The notes beneath the pieces are model-generated. The model worked only from the letters and a program-made list of their open reading frames with translations. It had not been told where the DNA came from and did no database searches. 64,000 nt of DNA from the NCBI GenBank assembly GCA_965249595.1, contig OZ252242.1, positions 806,001 to 870,000 of the forward strand, read 5' to 3'. This document shows, piece after piece, positions 1-9,487 of the stretch. Both the position numbers and the translations under genes were made by a program. The number at the start of each line of letters is the position of its first letter. Position 1 is the first letter of the stretch. This stretch comes from VXNJ01 sp965249595. GTDB taxonomy: Bacteria > Chloroflexota > UBA11872 > VXNJ01.

Positions 1-638
1 CCGCTTTGGGCGAATTCGGCCGCCTTGACATCTTGGTCAACAACGCCGCCCCGATGCGGCCACCGGTCCGAATTGAAGATATCGAGGCCGGCGACTGGCG
101 CGAACAGTTTGAAGTGATGGTGATCGCAACCCAGCTTTTGCTGAAACACGCGACCGACCCGTTGAGTGAGAACGAAGGCTCGGCCGTCATCAACGTTGCC
201 TCGGTACATGGATTACTGGCGGCCGCCAATCGGGCCATCTACGACACCTGCAAGCATGCCGTCATCGGTTTGACCCGAGTCGCGGCCGTAGATTTGGGGC
301 CGCGTGGGATCCGCGTCAATGCCCTCTGTCCGGGCCTGATCATGACCGATCGGATGGAAACCAGCGTGGCCAAGCACCCGGCGGTTATGGAGACCTGGTC
401 GCAAAATTACCCCTTGCGGCGGGCTGGCCAACCATCTGAAATGGCCTCGGTGATTTCATTTCTGGCTTCGGCCGAGGCCTCCTACATGACCGGCGCGGTG
501 GTTGTTGCCGACGGCGGACTGACCGCCCAATTGCAGGAGGACGCCGGTTGGCACATGTACGAATGGGCCAAAAACCGCGGTCTGGGCAAAACTCTGCTCG
601 AACAGATGGTGGAAGACAGCTTCGCAAAAGAAGAATAA
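1..638 (+). CDS. SDR family oxidoreductase, 5'-truncated by window edge
   Basis: This is the C-terminal three quarters of a short-chain dehydrogenase/reductase, an NAD(P)-dependent oxidoreductase with a Rossmann fold. The frame is open to the left edge, so the glycine-rich cofactor motif lies outside the window. Visible family marks are the NNAA motif near the start, the catalytic Ser in NVASVHG and the YxxxK pair in YDTCKHA. The PG motif after the active site (LCPGLIMTDR) and the C-terminal GAVVVADGG strand are also typical. The substrate cannot be read from the sequence. The gene ends with TAA about 90 bases before the arylsulfotransferase-like gene on the same strand. Confidence 0.9.
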   Translation, partial: ALGEFGRLDILVNNAAPMRPPVRIEDIEAGDWREQFEVMVIATQLLLKHATDPLSENEGSAVINVASVHGLLAAANRAIYDTCKHAVIGLTRVAAVDLGPRGIRVNALCPGLIMTDRMETSVAKHPAVMETWSQNYPLRRAGQPSEMASVISFLASAEASYMTGAVVVADGGLTAQLQEDAGWHMYEWAKNRGLGKTLLEQMVEDSFAKEE

Positions 639-728
639 ATGTCCGATGGCGGGACCCGACCGGTCAAAATTGCCCGACCGTGCCCCTGACGTTTGGGCCT
701 TTTCTTTCCGCCGACCGGAAGCCTGACC

Positions 729-1859
729 ATGCCGATGCCGCGTCACCGCCTGCCCTATCGGGTGGGCATTGGAACCAACCGTGAACCGGACCGTGACTAC
801 GGTTTGCCAGCGGAATCGAAGCCGCCTCGCGTCTACAACGGGCCGGTGGGCGTGCGCCATTGGGACCGCGATCGGGCCTGGTACGGATACACGCTTTTCT
901 CGCCCGCATTCGGCAACAGCGAATACTTAATCGACATGAATGGCCGGGTCGTTCACGAGTGGCCGGTGGTGCACAGTCAGTGGGCCGAACTGGACGCCGA
1001 CGGCACTCTCTTTTGGGACAACTACTTCGGCGGGGTATTTGAATCCGATCTAGCCGGCAACGTGGTCTGGGGGTGGCACGGACGGACCCATCACGACTTC
1101 CACCGTTACGAGGATGGCTCGATACTCACCCTCTATCAGAAGGATCGGCACCGCCCGGACATCTTCGCCGGCGGGCCAATCCAGGATGACCAGTTGATCA
1201 TGCTCGACCGCGACACCCGCGTGCACTGGGAATGGTGGCTTTCCGACCACATCGACACCCTGGTGGACATGGGCGGGATCGCCCGCGAGCACCAGCGCGC
1301 CGACTGGGCCCACACCAACACGGTCACGGTATTGCCCGATAACCCGATTGGTCGCTCCGATCCGCGCTTTAGGGCGGGCAATTACCTGTTGTCGCACCGG
1401 CAACTCGACTTGATTTCCATAGTTGATTCTCAAACCCGCCAAATCGTATGGGTCTGGGGCTTTGGAACCCTCGACGGCCAGCATCAGGCCCAGATGTTGC
1501 CCAACGGCCACATCCTATTGTTTGACAACGGCACCCGCCGCGGTTGGTCGTGCGTTCGTCAATTTGATCCGCGCGACCAGGATGTGATGGTCTGGCAGTA
1601 CGCCGCCGGAGCCGAGTTCTTCTCGCCCTTTCGGGCCGGCCAACAGCGCCTGCCCAATGGCAATACCCTCATATGCGAGGCCGACTGCGGACACCTATTC
1701 GAGGTGACCGAGGGCGGCGAAATCGTCTGGGACTACTATTGCCCGTTCTTTGGTGGACAGTACATAAACGTCTACCGGGCCGCGCGTTACAGCCCCGGCC
1801 ACTGCGAACCCTGGCTGGAGCCGGAAATTGTTGCCTATTCGCGAACCGGCAAGCGCTAG
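729..1859 (+). CDS. Arylsulfotransferase (ASST)-like beta-propeller protein
   Basis: Predicted 376-residue protein of the arylsulfotransferase-like family (repeated propeller blades of the form NGN/HxLxxxxG). Several blade motifs are visible, for example MLPNGHILLFDNG, RLPNGNTLICEA and GEIVWDYYCPF. Family members transfer sulfate between phenolic compounds, but many homologues are uncharacterised. No signal peptide is evident. The ATG at 729 has a GGAAG ribosome binding site 8 bases upstream and is preferred over an in-frame TTG at 693; a second ATG at 735 is possible. It ends in TAG, so TAG acts as an ordinary stop here. Two sulfatases lie 20 kb away, but a functional link is only conjecture. 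Confidence 0.75.
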   Translation: MPMPRHRLPYRVGIGTNREPDRDYGLPAESKPPRVYNGPVGVRHWDRDRAWYGYTLFSPAFGNSEYLIDMNGRVVHEWPVVHSQWAELDADGTLFWDNYFGGVFESDLAGNVVWGWHGRTHHDFHRYEDGSILTLYQKDRHRPDIFAGGPIQDDQLIMLDRDTRVHWEWWLSDHIDTLVDMGGIAREHQRADWAHTNTVTVLPDNPIGRSDPRFRAGNYLLSHRQLDLISIVDSQTRQIVWVWGFGTLDGQHQAQMLPNGHILLFDNGTRRGWSCVRQFDPRDQDVMVWQYAAGAEFFSPFRAGQQRLPNGNTLICEADCGHLFEVTEGGEIVWDYYCPFFGGQYINVYRAARYSPGHCEPWLEPEIVAYSRTGKR

Positions 1860-1877
1860 ATTGCGCCCGACTGGCCG

Positions 1878-2726
1878 GTGACCAGCCAGAATGATCGGCC
1901 CATCGGCCCGCTGCGCTTCGTAATTTCGACGGTCGGTGCGTTTTTGGGCCGTGAGTGTCCCACCCACGCCGCAGCGATCGCCTTTCACACCAGCTTCTCG
2001 CTGTTTCCGATACTTTTGGCTTTGGCAGCGTTGCTGGCCGTTTTTGACTGGGGCGGCGACGTGTACCAGCGAATTCTTGAATTGGCCGAGGTCAATCTGG
2101 CCCTCGATCGATCGATACTGCCCGCCGCCGCGACCTTTCCCAAGCCCGGCGTGGGACTGGCGTTGCTCATTGCCGCAATTGCCTTGCTGTGGTCGGTGCT
2201 GCAGATCGTGTCCGCCGCCCGGCGTGGTCTCGAGGCCGCCTGGCAGCTCCACGACCGACCGCATCTGGCCGATGCCGGGGTGGAGATCGGTGGGGTTTTG
2301 GCATTGCTGGGAATGGCCCTGCTGGGCGGCGTCACCGTTTCGGCCATTGCGGTGGGGCGCGCCTTGCTGGGGGACCTGCTCGGCATCGATTGGCTCTGGT
2401 CGTTTTTTGACAACTGGGTATACCGTGGACTATTGGAATTACTCAGCATTGCCTTTAGCTTCGCCGGCGCCTGGGGCTTTTATCAAATACTGTCCGGGCC
2501 GGCGGCCGGATCTCGTGAATCGATTCCCGGCGCCCTCTTCGTGGCCGCGGTGCTGCCACTGCTAAAGATCGGCTTTTGGGCATACTTCGAATTATTTACG
2601 CAATTTAGTGTCATCTACGGATCGATCGCCTCATTCGTGGCGGTGTTGCTTTGGATTTTTCTAAGCGCCAATGTGTTCCTGTTCGGCGGCGTGATTTGCG
2701 AACGCTGGGCGGTCGGCCGCGCATAG
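1878..2726 (+). CDS. YihY/BrkB family inner-membrane protein
   Basis: A 282-residue integral membrane protein with about six hydrophobic segments. The N-terminal AAAIAFHTSFSLFPILLALA stretch matches the first helix of the YihY/BrkB family, and the C-terminal LLWIFLSANVFLFGG segment matches its last. These proteins were once annotated as ribonuclease BN, which proved wrong; the real role is unknown. The start is a GTG 18 bases after the preceding stop, with only a weak Shine-Dalgarno sequence. It ends in TAG. Confidence 0.85.
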   Translation: MTSQNDRPIGPLRFVISTVGAFLGRECPTHAAAIAFHTSFSLFPILLALAALLAVFDWGGDVYQRILELAEVNLALDRSILPAAATFPKPGVGLALLIAAIALLWSVLQIVSAARRGLEAAWQLHDRPHLADAGVEIGGVLALLGMALLGGVTVSAIAVGRALLGDLLGIDWLWSFFDNWVYRGLLELLSIAFSFAGAWGFYQILSGPAAGSRESIPGALFVAAVLPLLKIGFWAYFELFTQFSVIYGSIASFVAVLLWIFLSANVFLFGGVICERWAVGRA

Positions 2727-2814
2727 CCGGCCGGCGGCAACGGCTCTGCCAATCCATAAAATCGACTTCACCGGCTGCAAAAGCGTCCGCATCGACTTTC
2801 GATATGAGTTCCAA

Positions 2815-4305
2815 ATGATTGAAACAAGCTCTCGCATCCTAGCTGCTGCCGATCCCGCCGTACCGTTGCCAAACTTCATCGACGGGCGCTGGCGTCCGGC
2901 GTCCTCGTCGGCGACGATCACGATTGAAAACCCGGCCACCGGAGCGCTGATCGCCGCGGTGCCCGATTCCGACCGCGGCGATGTGGCCGCCTGCGTGGCG
3001 GCCGCGAAGGCCGCATTTAGGACCTGGCGCCGAGTGCCGCCGGTCGAGCGGGCCCAGCACCTTTTCCGGTACAAGCACCTCCTCGAAGAACGATTTGAGG
3101 ATCTGGCCCGCATCACCACCCTCGAACATGGCAAGACGCTGGCCGAAGCGCGCGGAGAAGTCCGCCGGGCGATCGAAAACGTCGATGTGGCAGTCGGCGT
3201 GCCGACCCTGATGCAGGGCAAGAACCTAGAGGATGTTGCCCGCGGCATCGACGAATATGCGGTGCGGCAGCCACTTGGGGTATTCGCCGCAATCGCCCCG
3301 TTCAATTTCCCGGCAATGGTCCCGTTCTGGTTCGTCCCTTACGCAATCGCCACCGGCAATACCTTCATCATCAAACCGTCCGAGCAGACTCCGCTTTCAC
3401 AGGTCTTCCTGGTTGAACTGGCCGACCAGGCCGGTCTGCCGCCGGGAGTATTGAGCCTGCTGCACGGTGGTGCCCAGACCGGCGAAGCCCTTCTCGAGCA
3501 CCCCGATGTCGAGGGAATTTCATTCGTGGGCTCAACCCCGGTCGCCAAGTCGGTCTACCAAAAGGGAACCGCCGCCGGCAAACGGGTCCAGGCCCAGGGC
3601 GGCGCCAAGAACTTCATCGTCGTAATGCCCGACGCCGAAATGGACCCATCACTGGACAACATCCTTGAATCGGCCTACGGATGTGCGGGCCAGCGCTGTC
3701 TGGCCGGATCGGTTGTCGTGGCGGTCGGCGATGCCTATGAAGCCACTCGTGATGGCCTGGTCGCACGGGCGACCGAAATGGTGGTGGGTGATGGTTTCGC
3801 CGATGAAACGGCGATGGGCCCGGTCATTTCGGGCAAAAGCCGTGCTCGAATCATCGATTACATCGACCGTGGCGTTAGCGAAGGCGCCGAGTTGCTAGTC
3901 GATGGCCGGGGCCGCGCGGTGGCCGGTCGCGACGGTGGGCATTTCCTGGGCCCAACCCTGTTTGGCGGGGTTGACCCGGCGATGAGCATTGCCAATGACG
4001 AGATCTTTGGCCCGGTGCTCTGCCTCATGAAAGCCGATGACCTCGATTCCGCGATCGAAATCATTGACCAGGTGCCATTTGGCAACATGGCCTGCATATT
4101 TACCAACTCCGGAAAATCGGCTAGGCATTTTTCATCTGAGATTCGTGCCGGCAACGTCGGCGTAAATATTGGCGTGGCGGCGCCGATGGCGTTCTTCCAT
4201 TTCGGTGGCATGAAGGACTCATTCTTTGGTGACCTACATGCTCAGGCGGAAGACTCCATCCGGTTCTTCACCGAAGACAAAGTTGTCGTCTCGCGCTGGT
4301 ATTGA
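2815..4305 (+). CDS. mmsA: CoA-acylating methylmalonate-semialdehyde dehydrogenase family protein
   Basis: A 496-residue aldehyde dehydrogenase of the MmsA/IolA group. These enzymes oxidise methylmalonate or malonate semialdehyde to propionyl-CoA or acetyl-CoA with NAD+ and CoA, in valine or inositol breakdown. The catalytic Cys lies in GCAGQRCLAGS around residue 295. The nucleotide-binding region contains the FNFPAMVPFWF segment typical of MmsA. Length equals the family norm. The ATG at 2815 opens directly into a conserved N-terminus. Neighbouring genes are catabolic, but no valine or inositol pathway genes are adjacent, so the physiological substrate is open. Confidence 0.88.
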   Translation: MIETSSRILAAADPAVPLPNFIDGRWRPASSSATITIENPATGALIAAVPDSDRGDVAACVAAAKAAFRTWRRVPPVERAQHLFRYKHLLEERFEDLARITTLEHGKTLAEARGEVRRAIENVDVAVGVPTLMQGKNLEDVARGIDEYAVRQPLGVFAAIAPFNFPAMVPFWFVPYAIATGNTFIIKPSEQTPLSQVFLVELADQAGLPPGVLSLLHGGAQTGEALLEHPDVEGISFVGSTPVAKSVYQKGTAAGKRVQAQGGAKNFIVVMPDAEMDPSLDNILESAYGCAGQRCLAGSVVVAVGDAYEATRDGLVARATEMVVGDGFADETAMGPVISGKSRARIIDYIDRGVSEGAELLVDGRGRAVAGRDGGHFLGPTLFGGVDPAMSIANDEIFGPVLCLMKADDLDSAIEIIDQVPFGNMACIFTNSGKSARHFSSEIRAGNVGVNIGVAAPMAFFHFGGMKDSFFGDLHAQAEDSIRFFTEDKVVVSRWY

Positions 4306-4351
4306 TAGCACTGGCCGATGCGATCGCCCTCAACTCCCGGGGAGCTAATCA

Positions 4352-5095
4352 GTGAAATTGCGTGAAAACGTCTATTTGGTCGGCGGCGGCTACATGGGGA
4401 TGGGAATCTCATACCGCGGTGATTGCCACGTATACCTGGTCCATGATGGCAATTGCGGAGCGCTTATCGACGCCGGTTATGGCACTGAACCGCAGCGAAT
4501 CGTGGCCAATATCGAAGCCGACGGTATCGACCCGGAGTCAGTGCGGCAATTGATCCTGACCCATTGCCACGGCGATCACTCCGGCGGCGCCGGCTGGTTG
4601 GTCAAAAACCTGAGCCTGGAGGCGATAGTCCCCAAAGGCTCCAAACGGTGGATGGAAGAAGGTGACGAGGATGCGATCAATCTGACCCGCGCCCGCGCCG
4701 CCGGAAGATACCCTCCCGACTATCGCTTTGAGACATTTCCGGTCAAACGCGAGGTCGCTGCCGGCGAAACGATTGCCGTCGGTGACCTGGTCCTGCATAC
4801 GTACGCCACGCCCGGACACGCCAATCCTCACAACTCGTATTTGCTACGCGATGGCCCACGGACCTATCTTTTTTCCGGGGATCTTGTATTCGCCAACGGT
4901 GAAGTGGTCCTAAATTGGGCCCCGGAGACCTCACCCTGGATGCTGGGCCAGAGCCTATTGCAATTTCGCGATTTTGGGCTCACTGGACTATTCCCTGGCC
5001 ACCATGGCATCTCGCTCCAATATGGCCAGGATCACATTGACGCCGCGCTGGCCAAAATTGCAACGCTGACCATTCCCCGCAACATCATGACATAA
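4352..5095 (+). CDS. Metallo-beta-lactamase fold hydrolase
   Basis: A 247-residue metallo-beta-lactamase fold protein. The metal-binding HxHxDH motif is present as THCHGDHSGG around residue 70. Further ligands appear as TPGHANPHNS, as the Asp in FSGDLVF and as the His pair in FPGHHG. The family includes glyoxalase II, lactonases and other hydrolases, and the substrate cannot be assigned. The GTG start at 4352 follows a GGGGAGCT ribosome binding site. It lies 46 bases after mmsA and is probably co-transcribed with it. Confidence 0.85.
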   Translation: MKLRENVYLVGGGYMGMGISYRGDCHVYLVHDGNCGALIDAGYGTEPQRIVANIEADGIDPESVRQLILTHCHGDHSGGAGWLVKNLSLEAIVPKGSKRWMEEGDEDAINLTRARAAGRYPPDYRFETFPVKREVAAGETIAVGDLVLHTYATPGHANPHNSYLLRDGPRTYLFSGDLVFANGEVVLNWAPETSPWMLGQSLLQFRDFGLTGLFPGHHGISLQYGQDHIDAALAKIATLTIPRNIMT

Positions 5096-5320
5096 CGGTG
5101 TGGTAGCACAGTTGGCGCGGCCAGGCCGCCGTCTGGTGGCTGGGGCGGCTGCGAAATTGAGCTTGAGGATATTGCGCCCCGATTGACCTCTGGCACGCAA
5201 AAATACCACCGCCTTGACTTTTCGGTGCCATTGCCCGGTGTCGAGCGGAGTTTTCTTCCCGGCGGGCGGAACTGACCAACCGGGCAGTCTTGCCAGTCTG
5301 AGTGGTACCGGCCACCCAAT
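5096..5320. other. Intergenic region before tRNA-Arg
   Basis: About 225 bases between the metallo-hydrolase gene and tRNA-Arg. I see no convincing ORF, terminator or repeat. Confidence 0.5.
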
Positions 5321-5392
5321 CCCCCCATAGCTCAGAGGAAAGAGCAGTGGTTTCCTAAACCATGTGCGCAGGTTCGAGTCCTGCTGGGGGGA
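5321..5392 (+). tRNA. tRNA-Arg (anticodon CCT)
   Basis: The cloverleaf folds fully. The acceptor stem CCCCCCA pairs with TGGGGGG, the anticodon stem GTGGT/ACCAT encloses the loop TTCCTAA, and the T arm is GCAGG-TTCGAGT-CCTGC. Anticodon CCT reads AGG (Arg). The 3' CCA is not encoded. The 4 kb after it contain a truncated gene copy and a frameshifted gene, as seen beside tRNA integration sites, but I found no repeated tRNA 3' end that would mark an att site. Confidence 0.93.
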
Positions 5393-5732
5393 CCTATCGA
5401 GACGGTACTGCGAACTTTCTTGTGGGAAGTGGCCCTAGCAACGCTCCAAACAAGTTCGCTGGTTGAAGGGCTGGCTGAGGATGCTGATGGCGAGCGCCGG
5501 AGGGAGCGGTGCGATTGCTGCTGGAACCGACGTTTGCCCAGGTGCCGCTCTGGGCGACCGGGGTTGCCAGCTGAGACGGCCTGGGGCGGTAGGTTTCCTC
5601 GGGTCCGGCGGAACATAAACTCGCTTTAGTCGTGGCTCAGGCGAAAGCGATAGCTTAGCCGCTGCATGGCACGCGGCGCACTGGACGGCCTATGGACAGC
5701 GCGTCCATCGGCACTTGACGGAGAAGAAGAGC
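5393..5732. other. Gap after tRNA-Arg, no gene recognised
   Basis: About 340 bases between tRNA-Arg and the aldo/keto reductase. Short ORFs on both strands lack ribosome binding sites and recognisable motifs. No integrase, terminal repeat or clear promoter was seen. Confidence 0.45.
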
Positions 5733-6749
5733 ATGGAACAGCGACGCTTTGGCAATACGGACCTGGTGACATCGGCGGTCGGCTTTGGTACCTGGGAGAT
5801 GAGCACCACGATGTACGGCCACATCGACGTCGACGAAGCGGCCAACGCCGTGAACATGGCGATCGACCGCGGGATCACGCTGTTCGACACGGCCGAGATC
5901 TACGGGCCGTATCACTCCGAAAAGCTGTTGGCCAAGGCGCTGGGCAATCGGCGCAATGAGGTCATCCTGGTGACGAAGGTCGGCTTCGACTATGACGACA
6001 CAGCCAGCGTGATCGGTCTGAACTCGAAGAAAGACAATATCATCGAGCGCACTGAGGGTTGTCTGCGCCGACTGAACACCGACTACGTCGACCTGATGCT
6101 GATCCACTGGCCCGACCACGACACTCCGCTCAACGAGACGATGGAGGGCCTGGAGGAGCTGAAACAGAGCGGCAAGATCCGCCACTTCGGCGTCTCGAAT
6201 TTCAATATCGACTTGATGGAGGAGTGCGAGCAGTACGGGCACATTGCCGCGAACCAAGTCGGTTATCACATGTTCGACCGACGGATGGAATCGCGAGTGC
6301 TGCCCTGGTGCATGAACAACGGCGTCGGCTTCATGTCCTACGGATCACTCGCGTTTGGTCTGCTGACCGGCGCGTTCAAGCCCGACCACCAATTTGGTGA
6401 GGGCGACTGGCGTCGTGGCGGAGTGGCCTTCGGCCTGCCCCTGTTCCAGGAGGAGCACTTTCGCAAGGAAGTGGAAGTGACCAATCGCCTAGTTGAGTTG
6501 GCGGGCGGTTACGACAAGACTGTGGCGCAACTCGCCCTCGCCTGGGTGTTGGACCACCCCGGTGTCACCTGCGCCCTGGTTGGAATGCGAAACGAGCGCG
6601 AGCTCGAGGAGAACATCGCCGCGACGGACTGGAAGTTGACAGAGGAGATCCGCAGCGGCATCAACGAAATCTTCGACGACATTGGCGTGCCGACCTACCA
6701 GAACTTCGATCAGGTGGTGCATGCCGCGAGGGCGACCGGCGCGCGTTGA
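5733..6749 (+). CDS. Aldo/keto reductase family oxidoreductase
   Basis: A 338-residue NADPH-dependent aldo/keto reductase. The catalytic tetrad is intact: Asp52 and Tyr57 in FDTAEIYG, Lys82 in VTKVGFD and His125 in LIHWPD. The C-terminal cofactor-binding segment (LVGMRNERELEEN) is also present. The ATG at 5733 is chosen because GGAGAAGAAG lies just upstream; an in-frame TTG at 5715 precedes that site. Substrate unknown. A degenerate 5' copy of this gene lies immediately downstream. Confidence 0.9.
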   Translation: MEQRRFGNTDLVTSAVGFGTWEMSTTMYGHIDVDEAANAVNMAIDRGITLFDTAEIYGPYHSEKLLAKALGNRRNEVILVTKVGFDYDDTASVIGLNSKKDNIIERTEGCLRRLNTDYVDLMLIHWPDHDTPLNETMEGLEELKQSGKIRHFGVSNFNIDLMEECEQYGHIAANQVGYHMFDRRMESRVLPWCMNNGVGFMSYGSLAFGLLTGAFKPDHQFGEGDWRRGGVAFGLPLFQEEHFRKEVEVTNRLVELAGGYDKTVAQLALAWVLDHPGVTCALVGMRNERELEENIAATDWKLTEEIRSGINEIFDDIGVPTYQNFDQVVHAARATGAR

Positions 6750-6817
6750 CGGTAGGTCTGTTATTGCGAAATGCTGGCCAGGCGGCCGAGGAGACACCAG
6801 CAGAGTCGAGGACGGTA

Positions 6818-7027
6818 ATGGAACAGCGACGAATTGGCAATACGGACCTGCTGGCATCGGCGGTCGGCATTGGCACCTGGGAGATGAGCACGTCGATGTA
6901 CGACCACATCGACGTTGATGAGGCCGCCAGGGCTGTAAACATGGCGATCGACCGCGGGATCGACGTGGCTTTTGGTTCGCAGGTTGAGTGGCGACGACGA
7001 TTCCAGGTTGTTCGCCATATTGGCTGA
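6818..7027 (+). pseudogene. 5' fragment of a second aldo/keto reductase copy
   Basis: The first 48 codons closely match the aldo/keto reductase at 5733 (MEQRRIGNTDLLASAVGIG versus MEQRRFGNTDLVTSAVGFG). Similarity stops abruptly after the shared GCGATCGACCGCGGGATC string at about 6961. The rest of the frame is unrelated and short and lacks the catalytic Tyr, Lys and His. This is a partial tandem duplication or the scar of a deletion. An 8-bp inverted repeat (7028-7035 with 7039-7046) lies just past the fragment. Confidence 0.8.
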
Positions 7028-7123
7028 ATTCGCTGTATCAGCGAATCCTCGACCATGAAATCGCGCTAAACATGAGATTTAACAACCTGCCGAAAGTGCC
7101 TCCGTTGGCTCAGGAACTCGTCC

Positions 7124-8257
7124 TTAGCCAGAGTCGGTGAAATTCGGCATCACCTTTGTCGCGAAGCTTTCGAGGTTCTTTAGCGATTTCCGCAGTGGAA
7201 TTCCCTTGTGGGAGAACTCGACAAGCAGATAGTCCAAGTTGCAGACCTCCTGCAACTCGTGGACCTTTTCCGTCACCTGCTCCGGGGAGCCGACAAGCAG
7301 GGTGCGCGGCTCCAGGAAATCCCAGTCGAGGTTTACGTCCGGGTCCAGTACCTCGTCCGGATTTGTAAACACCTGCCGGCCCCGAAACGGGTCGTTGAAG
7401 ACGAAGGACGACATGGTCCCTTCTTCCGCGTCCCGGCGCGCTTCTTCCATCGAATCGGCGACGTAGGTCGAGCGCATCACGGCCTGGTCTTCTCCCATCG
7501 CGAACGGCCTGCCGTCCGACCTGGCCCTGGCCCTGGCGTAGATTTCCATTCGCTGCCTGATCCGAAGAGGCGGAGGCTGCCAATAGGAGGCTTTTAGTCC
7601 GAGTTCGGCAGCGGTCGTCACCGAGCTGTCGGAGGAGACGGTCATCCACAACGGGGGATGCGGCTTTTGATAGGGCCTCGGCGTCACCCGCAGCTTCGTG
7701 ACTCGCTCTCCGTCCTGCCAGGCGGGATTGGGGGGAAGCGCGGGATGGGAAAAGATGGTGTCCTTGGCCGGAAAGTGGTAGTTGGCCCCCTGGTATGAGA
7801 AGTATTCGTTGGCCCAGATCTCGCGCACGATCGCGACGGTCTCCCTGAACAGTTCGCGGCTCTCCCGGTCTTTTCGCGGGTCCGCGTTGGGATGGAACTG
7901 GGGACCCTCGTACGGCCAGATTCCACGGCCAAATCCAATCTCGATCCGACCCCCGGTCATGTTGTCCAGAATCGCCAGATCCTCGGCGAGCCGGATCGGA
8001 TGCCACCAAGGGGCGATGTTGGCCATCTGACCAATGCGTATCCTGGACGTTCGCGCCGCCAGGTCCGCGCCGAGCAGGATCGGATTCGGGATATCGCCGA
8101 TTCCAGATGGCCCGAAATGATGCTCGCCGAGCCACATTGCCTCGAAGCCGAGCTCCTCGGGAGGAACGGTCTGCTGCCGGAGGTTGTCCAACAGGCCGAC
8201 GCTGCTGGTTGCTTCTCCAGCAGATCCTGCGACCGTCGTGAAAGCGCCAAATCTCAT
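7124..8257 (-). CDS. LLM class flavin-dependent oxidoreductase
   Basis: About 377 residues of the bacterial luciferase-like monooxygenase family, which use F420 or FMN on varied substrates. Family marks are MRFGAFTTV at the start, WLGEHHFGPSG, GRIEIGFGRGIWPYEGPQF and PYQKPHPPLWM. The ATG at 8257 gives the canonical N-terminus; a GTG at 8281 in the same frame with GGAAG upstream is an alternative. It is divergent from the phosphotriesterase-like gene. A second LLM gene lies at 49938. Confidence 0.88.
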   Translation of the reverse strand: MRFGAFTTVAGSAGEATSSVGLLDNLRQQTVPPEELGFEAMWLGEHHFGPSGIGDIPNPILLGADLAARTSRIRIGQMANIAPWWHPIRLAEDLAILDNMTGGRIEIGFGRGIWPYEGPQFHPNADPRKDRESRELFRETVAIVREIWANEYFSYQGANYHFPAKDTIFSHPALPPNPAWQDGERVTKLRVTPRPYQKPHPPLWMTVSSDSSVTTAAELGLKASYWQPPPLRIRQRMEIYARARARSDGRPFAMGEDQAVMRSTYVADSMEEARRDAEEGTMSSFVFNDPFRGRQVFTNPDEVLDPDVNLDWDFLEPRTLLVGSPEQVTEKVHELQEVCNLDYLLVEFSHKGIPLRKSLKNLESFATKVMPNFTDSG

Positions 8258-8281
8258 TGTTGCGATCGCCCGCTCCAACAC

Positions 8282-8435
8282 GACAACTGCGGCTTCCAGC
8301 TTAATTTAGCGGCCGCGATAGTTATGAGCCTCCTTGATAGCATGAATCCATCGTCGGTTCTCAATGGTGGCAGTCTTGCGCGGCCAATCCGGCCACGTTG
8401 GACCTACGAACCAGTCAACTTCCAGGACCTCCCCC
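8282..8435. promoter_or_regulatory. Divergent intergenic region (LLM / phosphotriesterase-like)
   Basis: About 150 bases between two divergently oriented genes must hold both promoters. I could not pick confident -35/-10 boxes or an operator. Confidence 0.35.
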
Positions 8436-9487
8436 ATGCCACAAAGCCAGAATCGGGGTCTTGTTCAGACCGTACTGGGCCCCATCCAACCATCGGAGCT
8501 TGGTCCGACCACAACCCATGAGCATGTGTACGCCGACTTCTCCAGGATGTACAGCCCCGCCCAAGACGCTCTGTCGGAGAAACTGGCGGACGCGCCCATC
8601 ACCCTGGCGAACCTCGGCCAGATACGGCGGAACTATTACAGCAACCGCTCAAACCTTCAATTGCTCGACGTGGATACGTGCACAGAGGAATTGAGGAAGT
8701 TTCGTGAAGTCGGTGGCGGCGCGATCGTGGATGCAACCATCACGCGAATCGGGCGCAATCCGGGCGCGCTGGTTCAGATATCCCGCGAATCGGGCGTCCA
8801 CGTCATCATGGGCGCTGGCTTCTACGTGGCGGCGGTCCATCCAGCAGGCATGAATCAACGCAGCGTGGAGGATCTGGCGCAGGAGATCAGCGGCGAAATC
8901 GTCGAAGGCGTTGGTGGCAGCGGCATCAGAGCGGGCATCATCGGGGAGATCGGATGCTCTTGGCCCCTGGCCGCGAACGAACGCAAGGCTCTGTTGGCGG
9001 CGGCAATCGCCCAGCGAGAAACGGGGGCGGCGATATCGATTCATCCCGGACGGCATCCGGATGCCCCCTTGGAGATCCTGGAACTGCTCTCGGGCGGAGG
9101 CGCGGAGCCATGCGCGTAATCATGGGACATTTGGACCGCACGGTGTTCGAATTCGACGCGCTTGTCAGCATCGCCGAGATGGGATGCTATCTCGAATGGG
9201 ATCTGTTCGGCAACGAAGGGTCTTACTATCCTCAGGCCGACATCGACCTACCCAATGACGCTTGGAGGCTGGAATTCATCCGGCACATTGCCGACGCCGG
9301 CTACGCAGGCAAGGTTGTCATTGGGCAGGACATCTTCACAAAGCATCGACTTGTCAAATATGGCGGGCACGGATATGGCCATGTCTTTGAGAACATCGTT
9401 CCCACGATGCGTCGCAAGGGTTTCTCGGAAGATGAAATTCGAGCGATTACAGAGGAAAATCCGGCGCGCATACTCGCGTTGGCGTGA
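8436..9487 (+). pseudogene. Phosphotriesterase-like (amidohydrolase) gene with a frameshift
   Basis: A phosphotriesterase-family TIM-barrel hydrolase in two frames. The first part (ATG at 8436 to TAA at 9119) carries the HxH motif in TTTHEHVYADF, the metal-bridging acidic residue in GEIGCSW and the His in SIHPGRH. The second part continues in the -1 frame with the remaining ligands, MGHLDRT and the Asp of GQDIFTKHR, and a normal C-terminus. The switch lies at about 9085-9115. All metal ligands are preserved across both frames, so the lesion is recent or a sequence error. The second frame could also start at an ATG at 9110, overlapping the first stop. Confidence 0.85.

Noticed and set aside
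213..860. Several 70-130 codon ORFs on the - strand opposite the SDR and arylsulfotransferase-like genes
   Set aside because: They are antisense shadows of GC-rich coding sequence with no family motifs or ribosome binding sites.
7110..8135. A 341-codon ORF on the - strand overlapping the LLM gene
   Set aside because: It is an alternative frame of the LLM gene; the LLM frame carries all conserved motifs.
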